From NCBI GenBank assembly GCA_015179125.1, contig WHVA01000364.1, positions 1 to 64,000 on the forward strand: a DNA stretch of 64,000 nucleotides. Reading direction: 5' to 3'. A program made the position numbers and the translations under genes. Of this stretch, positions 25,187 through 35,101 are shown piece after piece. The notes beneath the pieces are model-generated. The model worked only from the letters and a program-made list of their open reading frames with translations, was not told the DNA's origin and searched no databases. This stretch comes from Gautieria morchelliformis (taxonomy: Eukaryota > Basidiomycota > Agaricomycetes > Gomphales > Gomphaceae). The number at the start of each line of letters is the position of its first letter. The stretch's first letter is position 1.

Positions 25187-27796
25187 TCTTGAACTTTATC
25201 GACGATTTTACGAGTATGTCATGGGTCTTCCCTTTGAAGAAGAAATCAGACGCTGCCGATATCATGAGAGAGTGGATCCCCATCGTCGAGAGAGAAAGCG
25301 GCGAGCGGGTGTGGATATTCCGCACTGACAATGGTGGGGAATACTCATCCGACGATTTCGAGAACTACCTGAGGAGTGAGGGTATTCGACATGAAACCAC
25401 TGCACCCTATACATCTGCTGAGAACGGCAAGGCAGAACGCTGCCACCGCACCCTAATGAATTGCGCTCTGGCTATTCACTCTGACGCTAAGCTACCACCA
25501 AGTTTGTGGGCTGAGTCTGTGAAAGCTGCTGCGTACCTGAAGAACCGCATGGCGACGCGCACACTAAAAGTCAAAACACCATTTGAAATGTGGTTTGGAA
25601 AGAGACCCGACCTTCCTCACCTTAGGGAGCTTGGCTGTCGAGCATGGGTGCATATCGCAGGCGAAAACCCAAAAATCCACAACCGATCCATTGAGTGTGT
25701 GTTGGTGGGCTACTCCGAAACATCGAAGACCTACCGATGCCTTGAAAGGGCTACCGGGAAGATCCATGTGACATGGAATGTCTTCTTTGCTGAGTCGCAA
25801 GATTCTCACCCATGGAAACTGCACCCTGGTGTTGTGGTGAACGAGTCAGACGATGGGGGTGATGAAGAGCTCACCACACTGCCCCCTGACACAACGGACA
25901 TCAACGAAGAGGTTGTTGCTGAAGAGGAACACAATGCTGACCCAGATATGACCGTCCCACCCACCGGCCTACTACATCGCTCATCCAGAGTTGCCAAGCC
26001 ATCTGCAGCTGGTGCTGCGATGAAGGGACTGGAACACGAGTCGGTTATGGATTGTGTGAGAGCGGAAGTTCAAGCGAGTGAGGAACGTATGCGTCGCACT
26101 CGAGGGGGTGCGCTTACTCACCGGATCTTGGATGACGGTGATGAGGGTGCTCTCATTGCTAGAATGGAGGAGCAGTGTAGTGCTGCAGAGGAATCTGATC
26201 CAACGACGTACCGTGAAGTCCTGCGACGCAGTGATGCGCCCCAGTGGGAAATTAGCATGGATGATGAGATGGCTTCGTTGGCAAAACACGGCGTGTGGGT
26301 ATTGGTCCCTCGGAGCACCATACCGGTCAGTAGACGCGTTATACCGTCCAAATGGGTTTTCCTCACCAAACGAGATGAGACTGGCCACGCTAAACGCCTG
26401 TAATCGCGTGTTGTTGCAAAGGGTTTTATCCAGAGAGCAGGGATTGACTACACCGACACCTTTGCACCTGTGACAAGGATGGAGTCAGTTCGTGCGTTAC
26501 TGCACATTGGAGCGTCTCTAGACTGGGAGATACACCAACTGGACATAAAAACTGCTTTCTTGCACAGTGAATTGGAGGAGGAAGTGTACATGGAACAGCC
26601 AGAAGGAAGGAAAGAAAAAGGAAAGGAGGATTGGGTTTGCCTACTGAAGAAGACCTTATATGGTCTGGTCCAATCGCCACGTAGATGGAATGCGTGACTG
26701 AACAAAGCCCTGGTCGAGGAAGTGGGGTATCAACGCGTGTCTGCAGACCACTGTGTTTATGTGCGCACCAGTTGCGAAGGAACCTCCATCATTGCTGTGC
26801 ATGTGGATGACATCTGTGCAGCTGCTAGTACACCTGGCGAGATGAAGAAGTTGAAAGCCGATATCGGCAAGAACTTCGACCTCGTAGATCTTGGCGAAGT
26901 GCACCACTTGCTAGGCCTTGCGGTGAAACGTGATTGTGCTGCCAGAACGATCTCACTGTCGCAAGCCACATACATTGAAACTATTACGAAACGACTGAAC
27001 CTTCTCGGCATGAATGCCCAATACACGCCCCTAGACTCAACGGTCGTTCTAGGCAAAGATATGTGCCCAGTCAGCGAAGAAGAGAAGGAGGACATGAGGA
27101 AGGTCCCTTACCTCACTGCTATTGGTTCCATGATGTATGCGGCGACGGGTACATGACCGGACATTGCTTTTGCAGTAGTGCACCTGAGCCAATTCAGCTC
27201 CAACCCTGGACGCGCCCACTGGACACAGGCACAACGGACGATCACGTACCTCTACACGACCCATGACCTTGAACTTGTCCTAGGTGGAAAAGACATTCGG
27301 TTATCTGGATATGTTGACTCAGATTGGGCTTCTGATTGTGATGATCGTCGTTCGGTCGCTGCTTATGTATTTAGCCTGGGTCGAGGCCTGATCTCGTGGA
27401 GCTCGAAAAAGCAATCGACGGTTGCGACTTCAAGCGTTGAAGCCGAGTACATGGTGTGCAGCTATGCGACGAAAGAGGGCTTATGGCTCAGATCGCTACT
27501 GAAGTTAATTGGTTTTGAGCAGAAGGGACCTACACGGATCCAATGCGACAACAACGGTGCTATTAGCCTTACGAAGGACCCCACCTTCCATGCTCGGACA
27601 AAACATATCGATGTCATGCACCATTTTATCCATGAACGAGTTGAACGGGGCGAGGTGGAATTCCCTCATGTTGCGAGCAAAGAAAATTTGGCCGACCTGC
27701 TTACAAAATCCTTATCCCGGCCCACCTTCTCTCACCTGGTGCCCAGACTAGACCTATGGAGGACTGCTAGCGTCGGGGTCAACGCTTGAGGGGGTG

Positions 27797-28063
27797 TGTT
27801 GGAGTTACAAGGCGTGACAGTACCGACGCGTATACAACCACCCACAGACGCGAGGTACTTGAGACGCACAGGCGGAGTTCGCACCTCTTTCCTCAGTCAT
27901 ATCACACATAACGTGAGACTGAGGTAAAGTGCTCTCGCATGATTCTTTTACACATATGTACTGATAGTCTTTGTACCTAGACCTAACCTTCGGTACAGGT
28001 ATACAAAAGTCATATCACACATAACGTGAGACTGAGACCTGACCTTCGGTACAGACTCCTACA
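27797..28063 (+). repeat. 3' LTR of copia element
   Basis: 267 bp, preceded by the purine tract gaggggg. About four substitutions from the 5' LTR by eye, all transitions. Confidence 0.95.
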
Positions 28064-28330
28064 GTAGTTACAAGTGTGACCCCTGCCACATCCACAAGCA
28101 CCCACATGCGTGGAGTCCTTGAGACGCGAGTCGGAGTTCCACGGCTTTTCCTCAGTCTTATCACACACTAGTGAGACTGAGATCTGACTATCTAGTACAG
28201 CTTCCAATAGGTTATGGGCCTACCGTCCTCGCTTTGAGTATTACACTACTACGTGCGGATCTTCGTAACCTTTATCTTAGTTACTACCAATCCTATGTCT
28301 CCACGATGGTGCTCGAGTATCATTAAGGCT

Positions 28331-28549
28331 GAACACGAGTCCGGATCATGCAACTCATGAGTACTCATGAGTTTCCGTGGGAATACTCACGGGTCGGATC
28401 CTATGAGTAATGGGTACCCGGGCAGAGATACTTGTGTGGATCTGAGTCTCTAGTTTATGTTTTATGCAAAAACCCATGCGTAACCCGGATCTGCGGCAAT
28501 ATTATAAACTAGATAGTCACACATATTTTTTGCCGGATAGTAGGCCGAT
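28331..28549. other. Unassigned repeat-like spacer
   Basis: Contains closely spaced words ACTCATGAG / TACTCATGAGT and GGGTACCCGG that are near-palindromic, like subterminal repeats of a MITE. No complete termini or duplication identified. Confidence 0.35.
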
Positions 28550-29412
28550 GCCGGTATTGCAAGGCTCTTGACATGAAGCTCCACTTCACTTCCGGTTATC
28601 ATCCTGAAGGTGATGGCCAAACGGAACATACTAATCAGACCCTCAAGCAGTACCTCCATGTCTATTGCAACTACCAACATAGCAACTGGTCCGACCTTCT
28701 TCCACTTGCGGAATTTGCCTGAAACAATGTGCCTTCCGCCACCACCGGAAATTCGCCCTTCTACGCCAACAAGGGCTATCACCTGAATCTTGCCATCCAC
28801 CCTGAACGTGACCTTGCCTCTGCCAGAGCCCGAGACTTCATTGTGGAACTCGATGACCTTCACCAGCATCTCCAAGAGAACATATCCGCTGCCCAAAAGA
28901 GATACCGAACTTCCACTGATCGGAAACAATTTCTGCAACTGGAATTTGAGATTGGTGACAAAGTCTTTGTCAAAGCTGAAAACTTCTGCACCACTCACCC
29001 CTCGAAGAACCTCTCTGAAAAATACCTTGGCCCTTATGAGATTATCGCTAAGGCCGGCAGTCGTTCTTTCACTCTCAGACTTCATGACAATATGCGTGCA
29101 GTACATCAGGTATTCCATGTGTCTATGCTTGAACCCACAGTTCCGAATACAATTCCGAATCGAGAACAACCCCCGCCTCCGCCAGTCATCATTGACAGAG
29201 AACCAGAATATGAAATTTCGGAAATTCTCAACTCCAAGCTTGACAAACGATACCGCTGTCAACTCCAGTACCTAGTCAAGTGGGCAGGCTATGAAAACAC
29301 TGACGAAGAGACGTCTTGGATTTCCGCCATGGAACTTGACCACACCTCTGAACTCGTCTCAGATTTCCATAAGGTATACCCCGCCAAGCCTGGACCCCTT
29401 CTCGTGCACTAA
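28550..29412 (+). pseudogene. A1 integrase C-terminal part and chromodomain
   Basis: Begins in the integrase core ([18 protein letters not shown]). Continues through the GPY/F-type module (KYLGPYEIIAKAG) and the clamp to a chromodomain near 29.25-29.37 kb (YLVKWAGYENTDEETSW). The chromodomain places it in the chromovirus branch of Ty3/gypsy. Partial and broken. Confidence 0.9.
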
Positions 29413-29505
29413 GTCATTCCGACATCTCCGCCTTTCTATTCCACCCTTCACTCCTTAAGTCCCAAGTTAATTCCGATTATTAATTCTTCTAATCTAAAAA
29501 CTATT

Positions 29506-30684
29506 CTACAAGTCATTCTGACCCTTAGTCTTCCTCCATCGTGTTATCCCCAACCCAGCCCAGTTGTCCTCCTCCAGCTCCTCCATGTTTCTGTCTCTCC
29601 CATAATTCTCCTTGAACCTCACTACGTCCTGCACCTCACCATCCGAAACCTCCACACCTGCTTTGGAGTCCTCCACCTCCTGCATACACCTCAACTCCGC
29701 AATGACCTGATCCAAATGGTCCTCGAATGTGCCAAGTCGATCCGTGACCACGCTGTAAAAGTTGTGTTGCATCTGCAACATTTGCTCCCCTTGTTGGAGC
29801 AAGCCCCAGAGTGACCGCACGATATCCAGGGGAGGATCCGCGGTCCACTCCTGTCCGGTCACCCCACTTCCGCTCACCTCCAGCCCCCCTTGGGTTCCCT
29901 TCGCCTTGGCAGCCCTGGACAGGGGCTTCCTGCCTCCTTGCGAAGGCTTTTCCGACCCCATTTCTGACCCTCTGGTTTTTCTTCCACTTGGTGGACAACC
30001 GGGCCGTGAGCCCATCAACTACGCACCCCTTCTTGGCATCCTTGCAACGGTTGCACATGGTGGCCTTCCTGGCCAAGTCCCAGATGCACGGCAACTCCTT
30101 CTCCAGGCAGCCTTCGCAGCTAGGCTGCGCTGGGCCGTTGTCTTCAGGTGCCGACCTCCTGACCCCTGCTCAGTGCGCCTCCTTCCAGCGCTGCTTTTCC
30201 TCCTGCGCCGCCCACCACTCTGCCATTGCTTTCCCCTTGCCCTTGTTTTTTGGCTTCAGGGTCTCTTCCGGCATGTCCTCCGATGGAGTCTCACTCCGCA
30301 CAGAGATCTCTTCCGCGTCTGCCAATTTTTTCTGTTCCCAAAGTCAGCCTACTCTATCAAATGGACTGAAGGACTTACCTTTGCAGCCACGCGCTCTTTT
30401 TCTGCCATGGCTGCCTTTTCTGCGGATGCCTTTTCTGCAATGGCTTGCTCTTCCGCAAGTTTTTCCACAGCTTCTTTGGCCTCCCACTCTTCATGCTCAT
30501 GCTCAAGGTGTTTGCACTCCTCATGGTCCTTCTCTTTGCATTCTTCCTCCAGCCGCTCTTTCTCTTTCCGTGCGGCCTCCTTGGCCTCGTGCATTTCGGC
30601 CAGTTCCTTTTTCACGAGCATATCGGCAAAATGCTGCTTCATTTGGGCGCTGGTCATTTTGGAGAAATCGACTGGGGAGCTCAT
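29506..30684 (-). CDS. Antisense accessory gene of element A1 (coiled coil + Zn2Cys6-like)
   Basis: Lies between the A1 chromodomain and its 3' LTR, transcribed opposite to pol. It starts MSSPVDFSKMTSAQMKQHF, followed by a highly charged Lys/Glu helix predicted as coiled coil. A GT-AG intron of about 50 nt sits near 30315-30370 (gtaagt...gaacag). The second exon has six cysteines spaced C-x2-C-x6-C-x10-C-x2-C-x6-C at 30118-30023 (CEGC, LPC, CNRC, GC), the spacing of fungal GAL4-type binuclear clusters. An acidic tail follows. A sister copy with the same order lies at 33795-34974. Function unknown: DNA binding or nucleic-acid chaperoning are guesses. Degraded copy of a transposon-borne gene. 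Confidence 0.7.
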
Positions 30685-30804
30685 GATGGATATGGATTGA
30701 AACATGTTCTCCCCCCCGCCTATCTTTTGAACTCCGACACATTGTTCACAGGTCACGTGATCCGACTTGTGGTCTTGTGGGGCTCGACCTTGAAGGGGAG
30801 ATAC

Positions 30805-31254
30805 TGTTACGACCATGCCGCTCAACCATCTCTGCCACCTCTGGAACACCTCCCCAGAACTTCCGACTCTATTCTGCAACCTCCGCAACCCATGACCTCA
30901 ACCCCTTGTCCTTCAGTACACCTGGTTGACTCTACTCACCAGCCTCCATACTCGACCCTGAGCACAGTGAGTTACCATTTCCGTATTTCCGCTTGTTCTG
31001 ATGCCCATTGTACTTATGCACCTTTGTTCTTTTGCCATTGTTCTTACTCTACCCTGCACCCCCTTGTTATCCTTGTTCCACATTAGTTACTTACCCCATA
31101 TGTCTATCTGGTTCCCGCTCCCTCCGGAATTTTCTTAGTACTACCCTATTACCTGTTATCTCAGCTCTTGGTACAAAACCCCCACATGTATGTCTCCGTT
31201 TCTGCAATCAGATAATCGACTTCGATACATGAATCCCTTTGCAATATCTCCTGT
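30805..31254 (+). repeat. A1 3' LTR, first part
   Basis: Starts TGTTACGACCATG after a purine tract (gaaggggag) and is interrupted at 31254 by element A2. The remainder is 41996-42239, giving about 694 bp in total. Confidence 0.9.
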
Positions 31255-31721
31255 TGTTACGTATCGGAATTCCCAGAGGTCGGAACTGGAAAGGACAATG
31301 GCTTCAACTTATGTGTTGTGCTCCTGATGAACTACCGTCCTAAGTATTTCGGAGTTGACTTGCGGATATCAGAGAAGGTGGAAGTTGGGAGCAGAATACT
31401 GAAGGTCAAGGGTCGAGGGTCGGAGGGCAAAGGTCGGAAGAGGTGGAAGAGGCGGAGGACAGAGGTTCGAGGACTGAGGGAGACAAGACTAGCAAAATTC
31501 GCTGTGCTAAGAACAGGAGACAGTGCGAAGGGAATCACGTATCGATGTCGATTATCTGATTGCAGAAACGGAGACATACATGAGGGGGTTTTATACAAAG
31601 AGCAGAAGCAACAGGTAATGGTATGATACTAAGCAAGTTCTGGAGAGTGCGGGAATCGGATAGACATTCGGGGCAAGTAACTAATGCGGAACAATGGGAT
31701 GACAAGGGGGGTGCAGGGTAG

Positions 31722-33408
31722 TGTTTTGGAACCCTTCAAGACTTTGGTGTCAGAGCTAACACTTTGGTCTATCAGAACATGTCGTATACGAAACTCAAAG
31801 AATATTAAACAATGCTGCAGCACAACTCCGGAAATAATTTAATATTTGTACCTTGGTTGCAATCCGCGTAAAAACTAGTCCAAGTTAATACGGATGGAAG
31901 GCAATATGTTTCTTAGCAGCACTGAACAATAAACTAAAAGTCTGTAGGTTTGAGGACGACTATCGGGGTCCAAGTATTCCAAAAAGATAGGAATGGCTTC
32001 ACAGGAGAGTTTGTAAGTGGACTGACCCGATTAATGTCAATGCACTGCAATAAACGAGTGACTAGGGTTTAAGAAGTGACTTGTGAAAGTCACTGAACAG
32101 GAAAGTCACTGCTCAGTTCGTCTCGGGTATTGGAGAGCTAATTGACAAGGAAATCGATTGTCAGACTCACTCTGCAGAATTTCACCTGGAGTGTTAGTCC
32201 GGGTGGCTAAGTAGAAACGCAACTACTTAACTGAGAATTAATACACTAAGTAAGTGTAATAACCCTAGCTGGGGTTAGCAGCTTAGTAAGCTGTGCAAGC
32301 TTGGCAAGTCACACGAGGTACGTGGATAGTAGATGATGTATTGGCTGATGAAAGGTGGGCAGTAAGGCCTCCTTTTATATTGTATCTACCATCTATTAAT
32401 AGACTAGAATGAGTCACGAAAAAATAGGGTAGTGAGTCATTGAGAAAAAGGGTAGTGAGTCAGAGCATGTGTTGGCCAATCACAGTTCACGATTTGGGTG
32501 TGAGTCATGCACTGAGTCACAAAGAAATGGGGTAGTGAGTCAGAGAGAAATAGGGTAGTGAGTCAGAGCATGTGTTGGCCAATCGCGGTTCACGATTAGG
32601 GAGTGAGTCATGCACTGAGTCACGCAGAAATGGGGTAGTGAGTCAGAGTGAAAAAGGGTAATGAGTCAGAACTCATGTTGACCAATCTCAGCCCACGATT
32701 AGGGGGTGAGTCATGCAGAAATGGGGCAGTGAGTCAGGCATGAGTCACGTCTAAGAATAAGATACACCCTTATTCTTAAAGAGGATTAGCTCAACACAGC
32801 CTTTCATTGGTAAGAGGCCTCTCAGCCAATGATACGCCAGAGTCCGAGCATGAGTCACGTGCCGAGCCAGGCTCTGAGTCATGCAGGAGTCATTTCCCAA
32901 GTCACAAGACTTTGGACCAATAATATTCCAGCTTGGCAGTGAGTCATGACCCTAATTCTATTTTAGGAGTGTAGTCATGGCACAGCACAGCCTAGCATAG
33001 CCTTGTTGCTATGGTAGCATAGGTTGGGCTGAGTTTGTATTGCACAAACTGTGTTGTGGAGGCTTGGGAATAAATTGCTATTTCCAGAGGGCTGAGTCCA
33101 AACCGGTAGGTTGGCTAGAGTTTGTGGGCGCGTAAGTGTCCACAGGCTCGAGTTCGGGCGCGCGCGCGTCGGAGTTTGAATAAGCAGAGTTGTGGGTACA
33201 TGTGGATTCATAACTCTGCTGCAACAGAATAGAAGTGTTTTGGGCCAAGGACTTCGTTAAAAATGGCGAAAAAATGATTAGGAAATCAGAGGAAGTTTAA
33301 ATAAATCATCCCCAATGATAGCAAAGCCTGTATGCTATATTTTAAGGTCACTATATCGAAAATACATGGAATTTCTCCTAATTGACCAGCAAAGCAGGAT
33401 CCCACACA
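31722..33408 (+). mobile_element. Solo LTR, family D (1,687 bp)
   Basis: TGTTTTGGAACCC...ATCCCACACA with exact duplication GGTAG at 31717-31721 and 33409-33413. Related LTRs lie at 44765-46206 (reverse) and from 51675. No internal coding sequence, so it is a solo LTR left by LTR-LTR recombination. Confidence 0.93.
32409..32947. promoter_or_regulatory. Array of 17 TGAGTCA sites in a family D LTR
   Basis: I count 17 exact TGAGTCA words in about 540 bases, many within imperfect tandem units containing GGGTAGTGAGTCAGAG. TGASTCA is the binding core of Gcn4/CPC1 and AP-1 bZIP factors. Sister D LTRs have only a few. Binding is inferred. Confidence 0.6.
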
Positions 33409-33794
33409 GGTAGGGTAAGTACAATGGCAAAGAACAAGGCAAGTAAGTACAATAGGCATCGGGAGAAGCGGAACTACGGAAATGGTATCTTGCTGTGTTC
33501 AGGGTCGAGTATGGGGGCCGGTATCTGGAGGTGGCCAGGGGTACTGAAAGAACAAGGGGTCGAGGTAGAGGGTTGCGAAAGTTGCGGATGTTGGAATAGA
33601 GTCGGAGGTGGTACGGAGGTGGTGCGGAGGATATGCGGAGGTGGCGGAGATGGTTGATCGGAACAGTTGTAACAGTATCTCCCCTTCAAGGTCGAGCCCC
33701 GCGAGACCACATATCGGGTCACGTGACCTGTGAACAAATGCGTCGGAGTTCGAAAGAAAGGCGGGAGAAAAAACATGTCGAATTCTGATCCATC

Positions 33795-34974
33795 ATGAGC
33801 TCACGTCCCGAATTCTCGAACATGACCAGCGCTCAGATGAAAGAGCATTTCGCCAACGTTCTCGCCGAGAAGGAGCTCGCGGAAAAGCGCGAGGCCGAGG
33901 AGGTGGCTCAAAAAGAGAAGGAGCGACTGGAGGAGGTGCGCAGGGAGGAAGAGGGCAGGGAAAAAGAGCGCAAGGACCAGGAGGAACACGATCGGCTGGA
34001 ACATGAGCGCAAAGACCGCGAGCGCGAGCTGGAGCGCATCAAGCGGGAGGCCGAAGAAGCTGCAGAGAAACTTGCGGAGGAGCAAGCCGCTGCGGAAAAG
34101 GCCACCGCGGAGAAGGCGGAGGAAAATCGCGAGTCGCAGAAAGTAAGTGCATCTTGTCCTTGATGGTATGTGGTTGACCATCGGAACAGGAAAAGCTGCG
34201 GACGCGGACCAGGAATCCGAGCGGAGTGGGTCTCCGTCGGAAATGTCGCCAAAAGAAACCCCGAGGCCCATGAACAAGGGCAAGGGGAAGGCGACGGCGG
34301 AATGGCGGGTGGCGCAGGAGGAGAAGCAGCGCCGGAAGGAGAGGGCCAAGAGGGTGGCTCCAGAAGAAGATGGTGCATCGCAGCTTAGCTGTGATGCGTG
34401 TCTTGAGAAGAATCTTCCGTGCGTATGGGACTTGGCGGGAAAGGCCACAGCATGCAATCGCTGCAACCACGCGAAGCAGGCATGCGTGGTCGACGGGCTT
34501 AAGGCTCGGGTGACGGCCAAGCGGAGGAAGATCGGAGGATCGGAAGTAGGCTTGGAAAAGCCTATTCAGGGTGCGCGGAAGCCCTTGTCCAGGGCTGCCA
34601 AGGCGCAAGTCCAGGATGGGCCAGAGGCTAGCGGAAGTGGGATGACGCAGGAGGAGCAGACGGCGGATCCGCTTGCGGATATCGCTAGGTCACTCCGGGA
34701 GCTGCTTCGGCAGGGGGACGAGGGGTTGCTCATGCAACACCAGTTCTACCTGGCCGTAGCGGATCACCTGGGCACGTATGAGGACTTGTTGGAACAGGTT
34801 GTGGCGGAGTTGAGGGGGAACTGGGAGAGGGGGAACTCGGAAGCGGAGGTTTCTGAGGGTGAGGTCCATGATGTGCAGAGGTTTGTGGAGGCGTACGGGC
34901 AGAACGGAAACGCGGAGAATCCGGAAGCGGAAGACTGGGCGGGGTTTGGCGAGGACATGATGGAGGATGACTAG
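33795..34974 (+). CDS. Antisense accessory gene of element A2 (coiled coil + Zn2Cys6-like)
   Basis: Opposite in strand to A2 pol, between chromodomain and 3' LTR. It starts MSSRPEFSNMTSAQMKEHFA. About 100 residues of Glu/Lys/Arg-rich helix follow (strong coiled coil). A GT-AG intron lies near 34144-34190 (gtaagt...aacag). The second part has a basic/Ser-Pro linker, then six cysteines spaced C-x2-C-x6-C-x10-C-x2-C-x6-C at 34390-34485 (CDAC, LPC, ACNRC, QAC), a basic stretch (KARVTAKRRKIG), a helix (LADIARSLRELLRQG) and an acidic tail ending EDMMEDD. The spacing fits fungal Zn2Cys6 clusters. The intron position matches the A1 copy. Because the gene is antisense to the genomic RNA, its intron is not removed during retrotransposition. 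Function unknown. Confidence 0.75.
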
Positions 34975-35101
34975 GGGTCGGAATGACATGTAGAATAGAT
35001 TTCTTGGAACGTCGGAATTAGAGTAGTGAAAAATTAATCGGATTTGGCTTGTGACTGAAAGAGTGAAAACGGAATAGAATGGCGGAAGTGTCAGAAATGA
35101 C

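Larger units (their letters stand above)
22852..27789 (+). pseudogene. copia gag-pol region
   Basis: Gag-like part at about 22.85-23.7 kb starts MVLEYNVRVKNVEKLREG. It carries a C-x2-C-x4-H-x4-C knuckle (CSNCDSHNHPFERC). Protease near 23.85 kb has CADSGCTTH. The GAG-pre-integrase zinc site is at 24.25 kb (TWHRRLGHMS, CEHCVLGK) and the integrase core at 25.2-25.8 kb. Reverse transcriptase lies at about 26.2-27.1 kb (VHVDDICAA) and RNase H to 27.8 kb. All parts are in copia order. The region is broken by the nested MITE and a few further lesions; family age is young by LTR similarity. Confidence 0.93.
22424..28063 (+). mobile_element. Ty1/copia retrotransposon, young, with a nested hAT MITE
   Basis: Bounded by two 267-bp LTRs starting TGTTGGAGTTAC and ending CTCCTACA, with exact 5-bp target duplications GTAGT at 22419-22423 and 28064-28068. 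The LTRs differ at only about four positions by eye, so insertion is recent. Domain order is gag with zinc knuckle, protease, integrase, reverse transcriptase, RNase H, which defines Ty1/copia. The reading region is interrupted by a 676-bp DNA transposon and has about three further breaks; the element is therefore not autonomous. It landed inside the LTR of a related older copia. Confidence 0.95.
22415..28330 (+). mobile_element. Older Ty1/copia relic (LTR and leader) hosting a younger copia
   Basis: TGTTGTAGT at 22415-22423 and the sequence from 28064 (GTAGTTACAAGTGTG to CTTCCAATA at 28209) are the two halves of one LTR related to that of the inserted element. After it come GGTTATGGGCC at 28210, the same primer-site word, and a gag-like start near 28305. 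Only LTR, primer site and the first part of the leader remain, so it is broken and older than the insert. Confidence 0.75.
28550..31254 (+). mobile_element. Ty3/gypsy chromovirus A1 (remnant, left part)
   Basis: Plus-strand remnant holding the end of integrase, a chromodomain, an antisense accessory gene and the first part of its 3' LTR. It lacks everything upstream of the integrase core and is broken. Its 3' LTR is split by the complete element A2 and resumes at 41996-42239. Confidence 0.9.
31255..33674 (-). repeat. A2 3' LTR, split by a solo LTR
   Basis: 728 bp of LTR in two pieces (31255-31721 and 33414-33674) around a family D solo LTR. Ends GTTGTAACA next to the A2 polypurine tract (plus strand ctccccttc). 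Confidence 0.9.

Noticed and set aside
33801-34520. A 239-residue minus frame opposite the A2 accessory gene
   Set aside because: The plus strand has the conserved start, splice sites and cysteine spacing shared with the A1 copy; the minus frame is not shared in the same way.
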